Shown here one piece after another: positions 1 through 11,044 of a stretch of DNA of 64,000 bases. The notes beneath the pieces were generated by a model, which was given only the letters and a program-made list of their open reading frames with translations, was not told the origin of the DNA and did no database searches. Position 1 is the first letter of the stretch; the number at the start of each line of letters is the position of its first letter. The position numbers were made by a program, and so were the translations under genes. This DNA is from Glandiceps talaboti (taxonomy: Eukaryota > Hemichordata > Enteropneusta > Spengelidae). The stretch spans positions 19,484,181-19,548,180 of the forward strand of contig NC_135552.1 in assembly GCF_964340395.1 (NCBI RefSeq), read 5' to 3'.

Positions 1-41
1 TGATTAATTGGAAATCTTTGGTAAAGTTCTATTTCACCCAA

Positions 42-522
42 TCTGATGAAAATCTGATGTAGTGTACATGGTGCAATTTCTTTTTGGCTGTTACGTTTAC
101 TGTCATTTGTTCTTTTGTGAGTGCTTGTTACATACATCTGACACAATACCATAGGTTTTCCCAAGCCACACGAGAGCGGTGAGTGAATTTTATACTTAAT
201 GAATGAGAACGCGTAATGTGCAGAAATATACTAGTACAGTACTTCAGAGCGCTCTGTTCGAAAAGATCTTGAGCGCAGAGCACAGACAATGATGCTATCG
301 TTATTGTTTGGTGGTTCTCTTGCTGCCAATTTTGAACATTGAGTGTTTTATTGTAAGACAGATTCTGATTGGCTACTTACTTGTAAGTACGAGATTGGGT
401 TCGGGAAACCTATGGTATTATGTCAGATGTATGTAATGAGCTCTCACAAAAGAACAAACGACAGTAAATGTAACAGCCAAACAGAAATTGCGCCATGTAC
501 ACTACATCGGATTTTAATGAGA
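42..522. mobile_element. Fold-back (long-TIR) element in an AAAS intron
   Basis: Bases 42-166 and 400-522 are imperfect inverted copies of each other, about 85-90% identical by eye; both contain the motif gatgtagtgtacatgg. The loop is about 230 bases. No coding capacity is visible. The right arm ends only about 8 bases from the donor of AAAS exon 8 (intron bases 531-535). The structure suggests a MITE or fold-back transposon. I could not assign a superfamily or find a clear target-site duplication. Confidence 0.8.
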
Positions 523-535
523 TTGTATTTCATAC

Positions 536-3500
536 CTTGCGTCTTGGTCACCAAGTTCTAAACAAACCTCTGACAGGTCAATACACTTCACAGCAATTTT
601 AGATCCACCAATCAAAGATTTGTTTTCATGAAAAGTGAGAGAATATATGACATGTTCTTCTGTGACTGTAAATAGTAGAACATCTCCTGCAGGACTCCAA
701 CATGCCGACTGACAACGTCCCGAGATATTAGACCAACGTTCGCAGGACCAGGTTTGAGTCTCCCACACTCTGAAAGACAACACAGGTTTCAGTTTATTAA
801 ATGTGCATGGCATGGGTATTTGTATTGGTATGGCAATGTTTACAAGAAATTACTTACAAAGCTAACTATGGGCAATATATCATCTGTTTAATTATTACTC
901 TAAAACACAACTCTACTGAGTAACACAGCTTATTTTGTAACATGTAGGGTGAAAAGGGACAGTGGAGCTGTAACCATCAAGACATGCTAGCATTGTGTTT
1001 TTTTCTGTGTTTGTGTTTTCCCTGTTCCCCATCTGCCTGGTAGGTTTTAGGAAAATTCAAGGACAGCAAACAAAGTATTGAATTGATGGAGCTTTATTCT
1101 CTATTTCAATAAACTGAGTGCCTTATGCAGGGGGCAGTTGTCCTATGGGGGCAGTTGTCCTAGAACTGATTTGGATATATCTATGTAATAATGACACAAA
1201 TATCATTATATGTACAATATAAGCACCTGATAACTGATGATGGTGTACCAGCAAACACTTTACTGCCATCTGGGGACCACTTCAGGAGAGATACACCACC
1301 ACCTCCAAGACGACGAATGGGCTCACAGATCTCCATGGCAACATTCCAAATCTACAAGCAAAATGAAAACATAATCTTAATACTTCAACTGGAAATCATT
1401 GAAATGATGATATCAAATGTTTCAGAAGCAAGATAAATTTTACATTTTACATCCATGTTTTTGCTTTTTCCATAATGTGTTCTGAAAACACAAAAAACAA
1501 AAGCACATATGTGTTAAATTTAGAGCCTTCAGATGTAAACATATGTGGTGACTCACAAGAAATGCCAGATTTTATAATTTTGACTCACAACAACCAAATT
1601 TGGCTATCATTAGAAGGCACACTGCATAGCAGTATTGGTAGGGGATGCTGATACTAACAGATCTAAATAAGATCCACAACTCACCATCATAGCAGTATCG
1701 GTAGGGGATGCTGATACTAACAGATCTCCATCTGGGTGCCATTCTATTTGAGTTACAGGGACATGACCATTACAACTTAAAACCTGCACTGAACTGCTGG
1801 ATGGTCTGAAAACAAATTACAAACGTGGTTACAGTTGTTTCAAGAGAAAAACAAATGAAGATGTTCATACAGATGTTGATAGATTACTAGTATTGGTGTT
1901 CAAGTTTGTCTCCACATTTGCTATAAAAGGGACGTACATTTTTGAAATTACACTAAAACTTAGAGATAATATCAGCAATAAACAGCATACTTAGCACACA
2001 CTTAGCCTTGCATTGTCTGGAAATACTTGTTCAGTTTTTTTTTGGTAACATTGAATGATATGGTTGCGATAACAGTATATACATGTAATTCTACAGCAAT
2101 TTGGACATGTGTACTTGAATATCATATTCATTTAAATTTCTAAAAATGAAGGAAAAAGCTGAAATGTTTGTATTTGTGGTTTATCATTTGCACAGGTTAT
2201 GTCCGTTATTATTCGTCCTCTTCTGGATATTACCACTAACAGAGATTGTAAAAGTGAGCAGCAAAAGTTATTACCCCCTCCCACACATCATCATGTATGT
2301 CACAAGTGACTGGACTATCAGCAAATCTCTGTTCCCAGCTGGTAAAACTGTCTAAATGTATGAATGAGATGAAACACTCGCCTTGTTGACAAGGAAGTTG
2401 GATCAAGATGCCATATTAAGATACAAGTTTGGCAGGCTACAGCTAACTGTGATGATGATAATGGTTTCCATTTCAACATAGAGATACCTTTCTGTAGTTT
2501 ATGTTTACAAATTGGCATAATGTCACTGAAATCAAAGACAACAATAGCTTAAGATGCAACAGGGTTGCAAACATGCACTGTTAGCACATCAGTGTGTTGG
2601 GGAGTGGGAGGCGCCAGAGCCATTTTTAGACTGCTCTCAGTGAGATATATTCTCCATGAAACAGGACATTGTACCGAAGATTTCTATTGGTTAATACATA
2701 TATTGAGGTCAACAGAGGTTCAATGACCTCTAATTAAACTTGGAATGATGCCACAACATATAAATTACCATAAAACATCACTCTCAAGATGACAGGTTTT
2801 CCAGTTCTTTATTCTCTGTATGCCTAGTAGATATACCAAATACCAGACTGAAGTGTAAATTGATGTACAATCAGGGTGACAGGTTTTTAAGTTCTCTTTA
2901 GAGTCTAGTCTAGGCATACCAGATACTAGCCTAAAGTTTATTTTGATATACACAACTATGGTGTGACAAACCTTTTAACAGAGTGGATTCTAATACTGTC
3001 ATCTCTACAAGCAATAGCCATCTTTGTAAAATGTGGATGCCATGCAAATGATCTGACGGGAGATTGGTACCAGTCTCTGGTTGGTGAAAATAAATCAACC
3101 ATTTCTTCATTTGACATCTATACAAAAATACAAAAATACATAATTTTGGTACAGATCTGTCATTCTATTTTTATTGACCAAATGTAACTGAGAATACATA
3201 AATCACTCTGTAACCATGACAACTTTAATGACTTAAATAAGTTGAACACATTCACTAGCTGATTGACCATGGCTTTTTCATTAAATTTGTAACCTTTCCC
3301 TGTCCCACACTTTCTTGCGTTGTTTTAAAACGTCCACATTCTTGACAAGAGGATTACATTTAATATGAAGAATTTAGTATGAAATCCCTATGGCAATGTT
3401 GCAAAAAAGAATATTAAAGTAAAACGGTGAGCACTGTGCGATCATATGCATGGTTGTGTGTTTTTTTATACCTATCGCTCATCCGTAAGTGATTACCCAA

Positions 3501-4858
3501 GAAGATCAATCTAGTAGTAAATAGAACAGTTTACATCGTAGATTCAGAATGATGCAAGTACAGTATAAAAAGTGATAGTTCTAAATGTTACCATAGATGT
3601 AAGAGAAGAGACTTGTCTAACACGTTACATCTATGATGTTACTTACCACTAAATGTGGGAATAGAGAACCATGTAATGAGTGGGTCCATCTCACAACTGC
3701 CAAACAACCACAGCAAAGTGAGGATATCCATGGAGACACTACATGAGAGATACAAATATGGATAGGATCAGTGTACATGCCTTTATAGCAATGGTTCAAA
3801 TACATACACCTTGGGTATGTTATTATTGTCTGCTGTCAGTCAGTGTCAGTCAGTTGTGACACCACCATGTTTCCTACAACTGAGACAGTCTATTAAACTT
3901 AACAGCATGACATTTCTAAATTAATACAACTAGTAACACTGAAGTAAAACACTTTCTCTATGCTACACTCGTTTATAGCATTCAGTAATATGCCAGTAAT
4001 ATCAAAGAAAATTCAGGGAAAATAATGGCAATTTTTGAACTTTTTGACTCAATTATTTTGAACCCAGAACTAGTGACGTAGACACACATTGCCGTGACAT
4101 AGAAGTGCTCTGTGTATTGAACAACTAGAGTATACATTCCATATTTTTTGTTCAACTTGGCATGTTCATGGTATAATGAAGACTGCTGTATACCTTCTGA
4201 TTTGCTATTTGCAATTTCTTCAAAGACACCAATAACTCCATGCTCATACCATGCACTGGCAGCCCGTTTCCACACTGTCTCATCATGTGTTAAGAAGGCA
4301 GATTTAGCACTGAACTGTGAGGAGGATGGCCGTAGACTTTCTGGTGTCACTTCTACTTTGGGGTAATCTAATTTCTGTTATGAGAAAGATTGAAAGAAAT
4401 TTAGGACAGTATTCACAAAATGCAGCACAGAGACTACATGTACATGTACATCATTATCAACTTGAACAAAAGCTAGCTATATTGTTCAAAAAACTTCAAT
4501 TTACAGATTTCACACAAAATATTTTTTGTCAAACTTATATTGTAATATTATGAGTTTTAATTACACCAAAAGTCTTTTCACATGTATATTTTCTTTGCAA
4601 TTTTGCAAAACTAGTATCCACAAAACCTAACTATACTGTACTGATGTACTTATAATATATCCATCAAATCTCCATCGCAAGCATATACATAGATATTAAA
4701 GTCCCTAAATGTGAATATATGATACTTACTTGAGTACCATGTAGATAAACACCTATATCTTCCTCCCCAGCTCTAACAGAAATAAACTCACTGTTTAGCT
4801 CACATACGGTGACAAAACTTTCTGGTGGTGGCAAAGCAAAGGAACTAAGAATAGACAT
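536..4858 (-). CDS. AAAS: AAAS (aladin, nuclear pore WD-repeat protein), 3'-truncated by window edge
   Basis: Aladin is a WD-repeat scaffold nucleoporin on the cytoplasmic face of the nuclear pore (family knowledge). Eight coding exons join in phase on the minus strand: 4858-4730, 4374-4194, 3738-3647, 3117-2972, 2525-2382, 1805-1685, 1351-1227 and 769-536, giving 390 codons plus 2 bases; human aladin has 546 aa, so the last quarter lies beyond base 1. Recognisable blocks: N-terminus [125 protein letters not shown]. The start ATG fits the human N-terminus; a 3' splice site (tttacag) about 14 bases upstream implies a noncoding 5' exon. The intron after exon 5 uses a GC donor; all others are GT-AG. 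Divergent neighbour: CYP20A1. Confidence 0.95.
1627..1666 (-). pseudogene. Partial duplicate of AAAS exon 6 in the adjacent intron
   Basis: About 40 bases (atagcagtattggtagggg through acagatct) repeat exon 6 positions 1689-1728 with a single C/T change. The copy lies just downstream (in gene orientation) of the real exon and carries neither its acceptor nor its donor, so it is a nonfunctional local duplication. Confidence 0.75.
2380..2381 (-). other. AAAS: Non-canonical GC splice donor of AAAS exon 5
   Basis: Read on the minus strand the junction is ACAAG|GCGAGT. Using it, exon 5 ends in phase 2 and joins exon 6 to give ...[13 protein letters not shown], matching human aladin at the same place. 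No GT in the neighbourhood gives the same frame and protein. GC-AG introns are a known minor class of U2 introns. Confidence 0.8.
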
Positions 4859-4961
4859 GTTGATCTGATCTGTAAAGCAAGAACATAATATATATATACA
4901 ACTTGTTATTTTGATTAGAATGTATTAGTACAGTGTACATGAACGTGTGTATGTAAGGAGT

Positions 4962-5152
4962 TGGTGTATGTATGTATGTATGTATGTATGTATGTATGTA
5001 TGTATGTATGTATGCATGCCTGCCTGCCTGCCTGTCTGTCTGTCTGTATGTATGTCTGTATGTATGTATGTATGTATGTATGTATGTATGTATGTATGTA
5101 TGTATGTATGTATGTATGTATGTATGTATGTATGTATGTATGTATGTATGTA
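4962..5152. repeat. (TATG)n microsatellite with TGCC/TGTC variants
   Basis: About 190 bases of tetranucleotide repeat with a short internal run of GCCT/GTCT variants. It is open in several frames on both strands (YVCM / HTYI peptides), which are artefacts. Confidence 0.97.
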
Positions 5153-5357
5153 TATATGTATTGTATGTAATCTATGTATCCTATGTGCATATTCTATATA
5201 TTGCGAATAAAAAATACAGTTTGCCTTGATGAGAAGACATAGCATACTGTGAGGTCGATTTCCCTACTAAGAATAACAACATCACTCACGTGTATTATCT
5301 ACATCACCCAGTTCATTGCCTACTTGGTGCACCGTCGCGTCGACAACTTCAGATTCA

Positions 5358-5944
5358 CGAGTATAAAGTTGGCGTCAGATTCAGATTCAGATTCAGCTAG
5401 CGTCATATTGAGCGTCAGATTCAGCGTCAGATAGCGTCAGATCCGAAGACACCCGACGGACTCAATGAAACCTGAAATAATACTGTTGAGACTACAGGGA
5501 AAGATTCCGCTTCACAGCCTTTTGATGGAAGTTTGAATGTCTCTGCTTGCACAATTTTTATTTGGGAAAAATATGTGAAATAGAGTTGAAATACTTACAA
5601 CCGAGACATTGATAGCCCCAAGTTCAGTCACTGTATGTTCGTTGGTTGATACGTTTTGCCAATAATGTACATGGTGTCAGCAAAAGCTAAGTTTACGTAT
5701 ACTAATATGTTGTCATTTTTAAAAATTTGAATTTAAAATTTAAAAAATTGTGCAAGCAGAGACATTCCATCTTCCATCAAAAGGTTGTGAAGCAGAATCT
5801 TTCCCTGTAGTCTCAACGGTATTATTTCAGGTTTGATTGAGTCCGTCGGGTGTCTTCGGATCTGAGGCTATCTGACGCTGAATCTGACGCTCAATATGAC
5901 GCTAGCTGAATCTGAATCTGAATCTGACGCCAACTTTATACTCG
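5358..5944. mobile_element. Fold-back element with ~205-bp inverted arms
   Basis: Arms 5358-5560 and 5740-5944 are near-identical inverted copies, enclosing an AT-rich loop of about 180 bases. The outer part of each arm is itself built of short iterations (CAGATT and GCGTCAGAT; GACGC on the other arm), while the inner part is unique sequence (cttttgatggaag; tgcaagcagagac). No ORF. It resembles fold-back/Foldback-like or MITE elements with TIRs made of subrepeats. The right arm stops about 10 bases before the YY1-like promoter motif. Confidence 0.85.
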
Positions 5945-5955
5945 TTCAGATTCCT

Positions 5956-6013
5956 AAATGGCGGGTCTAAATTGCTCATGCGCAGAGGTTACCGGTTGTT
6001 GACACCCGGAAGT
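5956..6013. promoter_or_regulatory. Putative bidirectional promoter core (YY1, NRF1, ETS motifs)
   Basis: Within 58 bases there are AAATGGCGGG (5956-5965, YY1-like), CATGCGCA (5977-5984, an NRF1 half-site) and ACCCGGAAGT (6004-6013, ETS/GABP-like), with no TATA box, 78-135 bases upstream of the CYP20A1 ATG. This trio is typical of TATA-less, often bidirectional housekeeping promoters in animals. Motifs are seen; function is inferred. Confidence 0.6.
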
Positions 6014-6090
6014 ATTTGCATCACCACATTACTTGAGGACGTGCAGGTCGCGAACATTGAAATCTTCCATAGAGGAATGGTAGTTTAACA

Positions 6091-9000
6091 ATGCTTGACT
6101 TTGCCATATTTGCTGTTACCTTTGCCATCGTTTTGATTGTTGCGGTCATATATCTATACCCTGTAAGTATATGATAGCAAAGCAGTCATAAAGCTGTATC
6201 TAGGTGCAAACTAAGAGGCAGACATATGTATCATATGTATGCAATGAATGGGCATCATTATCAATGACATCACCCAAACGTTGACTGTCACTCACTTTGC
6301 CACGTATCTTTACTTCTTCACAGGGCTCAACAAGATCAACAACTATCCCAGGTCGAGATCCATCCGATTTAAAGTAAGTCACTGGTGTCAATTGACATGC
6401 GACACAGATAAGGCTTGGTCCAGACTGGACATCACATCATCATGTGAATTTTGTGATGTGCGATTTCGAATACATGTGCTTGTATTTAATTTAGGCCACC
6501 CTATTATAATTGTCTGAGCATTGGAGGTAGGACTTTTCCTGCCTCCATAGTCTGAGTAAGGAAATACAGGGGAAAATCCAAGCCGAAAGAATCCCAAATC
6601 CATTAGGTTGCATGAATTACTATATTTTTTAAAATTTGATGATTAAAAATGAAACATTATTTTGTTATTAAGTTAGTATCACATCAATCACAATTCTTCA
6701 TTTATTACAACTTTATCAAATTATGAAAAGTTATCAAGATATTTTTCATTCATGCAGTCTTTCAAAACTACATGTAAAGGCTGCCATATGGAGAAGGATT
6801 CAATGGTATTTACATGTATTTTGCATTTTGGATTTATAAAACAATTTTGTTATTGGTTTCGTACTCGAAAAATCAATGTATAAAAACAACACCGAAAAAG
6901 TCTGTGTTTGCAAATCAATACATTGCAAAAAACTTTACTGGTAAGTTTAAAATTTGTGTAAAAGTTTATTATTGTGTATATGATAACAAAGAGTTTCACA
7001 TTTATTAATATTTTGCAATTTATTGAGTTCCAAACAAGGACTTGGTATATGTTGTTTCACTTTGATTTTTCAAGTAGGAAGCCATGACAAAATTGTTTTT
7101 ATAGTCAGAATTCAAAATAGATACCCAATCCTCATCCATATGGCCACTTTAATAAACGAGTATATAATTTATGACAATAGTAGCAGCTGTTGTAGCTATA
7201 GAGAACACTTGGTACAGCTCATATTATAGTTTTTGACCGTGGTACATGTACATGTACATGTATGCAGTTGTTAAAGCTTACACCCATAAACTTGTATACA
7301 GCACATGTATATGATGTACCACAGTTTTGATAATAACAGATATATGTATATAGATAAGAAAAACTTCTAAGCATGTGTATGTACATTTCTTTACATACTG
7401 TTGTCAAGGTGATTCAATATATGTCCTATTTCTGTGTCATCATTGATTTGAGTGTAGTTCACTCTAGGCTAGGGTGTGCATACACTAACACCTTGATTAG
7501 TACAAATCTGTAATTTATGAATTTGTACATGGTCAGTCCACTGTTCTTCATTCCTGCCTTTTCCATACAATTAATTTCCTTACAGAGAAGGTAACCTTCC
7601 TGATATCAGTGCAGCTGGTAGTTTTCATGAATTCCTGGTAGATTTACATGCTGAGTTTGGTAACATAGCGTCATTTTATTATGGATCCCAATTATGTGTC
7701 AGCTTGGCCTCTGTGGATCTCTGGAAGCAACATCAGAATGTATTTGATAAACCTGGTAAGTTTAATGATTATAGTGACTCATTGAGTTCTACCAACATTG
7801 AATAAAACATGGACACTATAACCATTGATGTAGAATATAGACAAGATTTTGTACTTTTACATTGAAAGCAGGAAGTGTTCACCAGAAGACAGTATGGTAG
7901 ATACATCTACTGTCAAACTTCAAAGTCAATCATGTTGCAAGGTTTGGTTGTTGTTTTACTTGATAGACGATAGCACTTTCACCCACTGAACACAGCACAA
8001 TTGTTATTGAGAGGAATCTAAATATTCATTATTCATGTACACAAAACTCTCTCCCCAATCTTAATCCCACTGTGTTCAGCAGTAAACGTGCATGCTGTTA
8101 TCACAGACAAGTTTCTTACTTGTCTGTGCTGTTATCTAGCAAGTAAAAACAACAACCTCAGCAGCTTAGACCATACAATGTATTATGTACAGCCTTCAAG
8201 TTGAAATGTTTCCAGCCAAAATTTGGTCCCTGTGAAATGTACATGTAAGACAGGACACATAAACTGCTAAACATTGTATATAGACTTCCAAACTAGCAGT
8301 AATCCAGGACACATAAACTGCTAAACATGAAGTCTAGACTACCAAATTAGCAGTAGTCCAGGGCACATAGACACCTAAACATCAAATCTAAACTACCAAA
8401 GTAGCAGTAGTCTAGGGCACATAGACACCTAAACATCAAATCTAAACTACCAAAGTAGCAGTAGTCCAGGACACATAGACAACTAAACAACATATCTAGA
8501 CTATACCAAATTAGCAGTAGTCCAGGACACATAGACAACTAAACAACATATCTAGACTTACCAAAGTAGCAGTAGTCCAGGGCACATAGGCAACTAAACA
8601 TCAAATCTAAACTACCAAAGTTGCAGTAGTCCAGGGCACAAAGACTACTAAACATCAAATCTAAACTACCAAATTAGCAGTAGTCCAGGGCACATAGACT
8701 AGTAAACATCAAATCTAGACTACCAAATTTATAAGGAGCTAGTTAGACCAATGGAAATCAACAGAATACCACAGCTGAAAAAATTCATCTAGCTAAATCT
8801 GACAACCAAGCATAAAAGTTACATTCTAGCCCTGAATGTGTTCACCAAAATAGCCTTTTTCTTTCTAAATCATTGTTCTACCAGCAACATACTGAACATG
8901 TAGGTTTTATTAATAGTGCTGATATGTGTAACGCAAATTTAGATTCGAACGAACAATATCAAAATCATGGTAATTCTTTGTAATATGCTGTATCTCAAAC

Positions 9001-11004
9001 ACATCATGAATCCATTGTGTTCATTTCAGGTGATCTCTTCCTGTTATATCGACCACTGATTGGAGAAAACAGCATACTGTATGCAAATAAAGGGAGTGGT
9101 AGAAGTCGCAGAAAACTACATGATCAGAATTTTAGTGAACTAGCTGTAAAGAAACACTATGAAGTCTTTCATGAGGTTTGTCATTTTTTCTCCTATTTCA
9201 ATATATATTGATGAAAAAAACATTAGTCCCTACTTCAGGCGCTTACTTTTCAAATTGATGGTTGTTGATACAGGTCTATTTCCTAAAATACATAGCTACC
9301 ATAATATGACAATGTCTGGGCCTTTGATTATGCATTTCTCCTTTGTAACAAAGCCTTGTACATATCTAAAGCTGCACATAAACTATGCAGTAGCCTTGAA
9401 CAATCCCACAGTGTAGGATTTTATTATCATCTTATATCATCTTTCAAGTTAATTAACAAGTACAAATTGCAGTTTACTCATCTGGAAAATTACTGATAAC
9501 ATGTTCCTTTCTCCATAATTACTGACATGTTATCAACCGTTCACATGTCAAATTCGTGCAGACATAGCCATCATATATATAAATTTACCGATGGATGGGG
9601 AAACAGTATAATTATACCATGTCATCATAGCTTTTCATCAGCACTACAGTACATGCACTATACAGTACATGCACTATGCTGGCACACGTACATGTAGCAA
9701 ACAAAAGTTCATTCTTGTGAATTGCTTGAGGGCGCCCTTCCAGATCCTGATGCATGACTTCAACTCATGATATTATTGGATGATTCTTGTTCATAAGTTC
9801 CATTGTAAGTGAGATGCATTATAATTGTTTACTTTATTGAATACTTATGTTATTCATATATGGGAAATATGTAAATGAATTTTAATGCTCCTATTCTTAT
9901 ATACTAGGTATGTACATTAATTCATTTCACATTTCCATCATTTTTGTATGCTAGGTATGTGAAGAGTTGGTTGATAAGTTGAAATCTGTACCCAATGAAG
10001 AGCACATTCCACTATGTCAGTATATGGTAGCCTTGGCATTGAAGGCACTCCTTAGATCTCTGTTTGGAAAGTACTTCTATGATGATAGAGCTGTCTTAGA
10101 ACTGAAGAAGAACTTTGATGTGGTAAGTACACAGTATGATGTGGTATTCAAGTACACAGTATGGTGTGATAAGTACTCGGTATGATGTGGTGTTAAAGTA
10201 CACAGTATGATGTGGTATTAAAGTACACAGTATGATGTGGTAAGTACTCGGTATGATGTGGTAAATACACAGTATGATGTGGTAAGTACTCGGTATGATT
10301 TGGTAAGTACACAGTATGATGTGGTAAGTACCCGGTATGATGTGGTAAGTACTCGGTATGATGTGGTAAGTACACGGCATGATGTGGTAAGTACACAGTA
10401 TGATGTGGTATGTACAAGGTATGGTTGAAATAGAGTCCAGTTGGTCACAGTCGACTGATGGCAAATTCTATGAATCTGTAATATCACTTTACTTTAATTT
10501 TTGTTTGTTTGTTTGTTTGTTTGCTCAGAGCTGGCATGAAATAGAGCAGAGATTGCATGTAAGTGAAGTACCAAGTGAAGACAGTCCACGTCAGAAACGC
10601 TTCCAGAAAGGTCGGTAAAAACTGAAAACTACCTATCAACTATCAGTTTTCTTGACATCAAAATTTTTCTTCTATTAGAGTTGAATCATAGATCGGGGAT
10701 TGATATGATAAAAATCTAAGTGTGTCATGTTTAGCTGGTGTTTTAAAATTTGTCTCAGTATAACATAATAGTTAGTAGCAATTCATTTCATAGTTGTGAA
10801 AAGTAAATTTAAATGTTCACATTTTGCTGTGAGATATACAACCTATTGACCTATCATATTGTTCACAGGACATATTTCAACAGTTTTATAAAATATACAA
10901 AAAATGAATACAAAATATTTTGAGAAAATTTGACAGGTTTGCTATAAAACAATGTTAAAAGTCACTGTAGGTAATAATATACTACAGAGAAAAAAGAAGA
11001 AAGC

Positions 11005-11044
<40 letters not shown>

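Larger units (their letters stand above)
4859..6090. other. Divergent AAAS-CYP20A1 intergenic region
   Basis: The two start codons are 1.23 kb apart on opposite strands. From left to right the interval holds a likely AAAS 5'UTR intron (acceptor at about 4873), the TATG array, a possible minus-strand 5'UTR donor (gtgagt, 5284-5289), the fold-back element 5358-5944, and a short GC-richer block 5945-6090 with promoter motifs directly before the CYP20A1 ATG. Confidence 0.75.

Noticed and set aside
4738-4743. Alternative donor gtactc for AAAS exon 1 paired with an acceptor at 4367
   Set aside because: Phase works, but the strong gtaagt at 4729-4724 pairs in phase with the better cag acceptor before 4374 and gives [13 protein letters not shown].
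4915-5245. Several HTYI/YVCM repeat ORFs on both strands
   Set aside because: TATG microsatellite translations; the same applies to the CA, TA, TTTA and CACT arrays elsewhere.
10096-10464. Minus- and plus-strand ORFs with YHIIPSTYHI / STRYDVV repeats
   Set aside because: Frames through the 21-bp donor-derived minisatellite.
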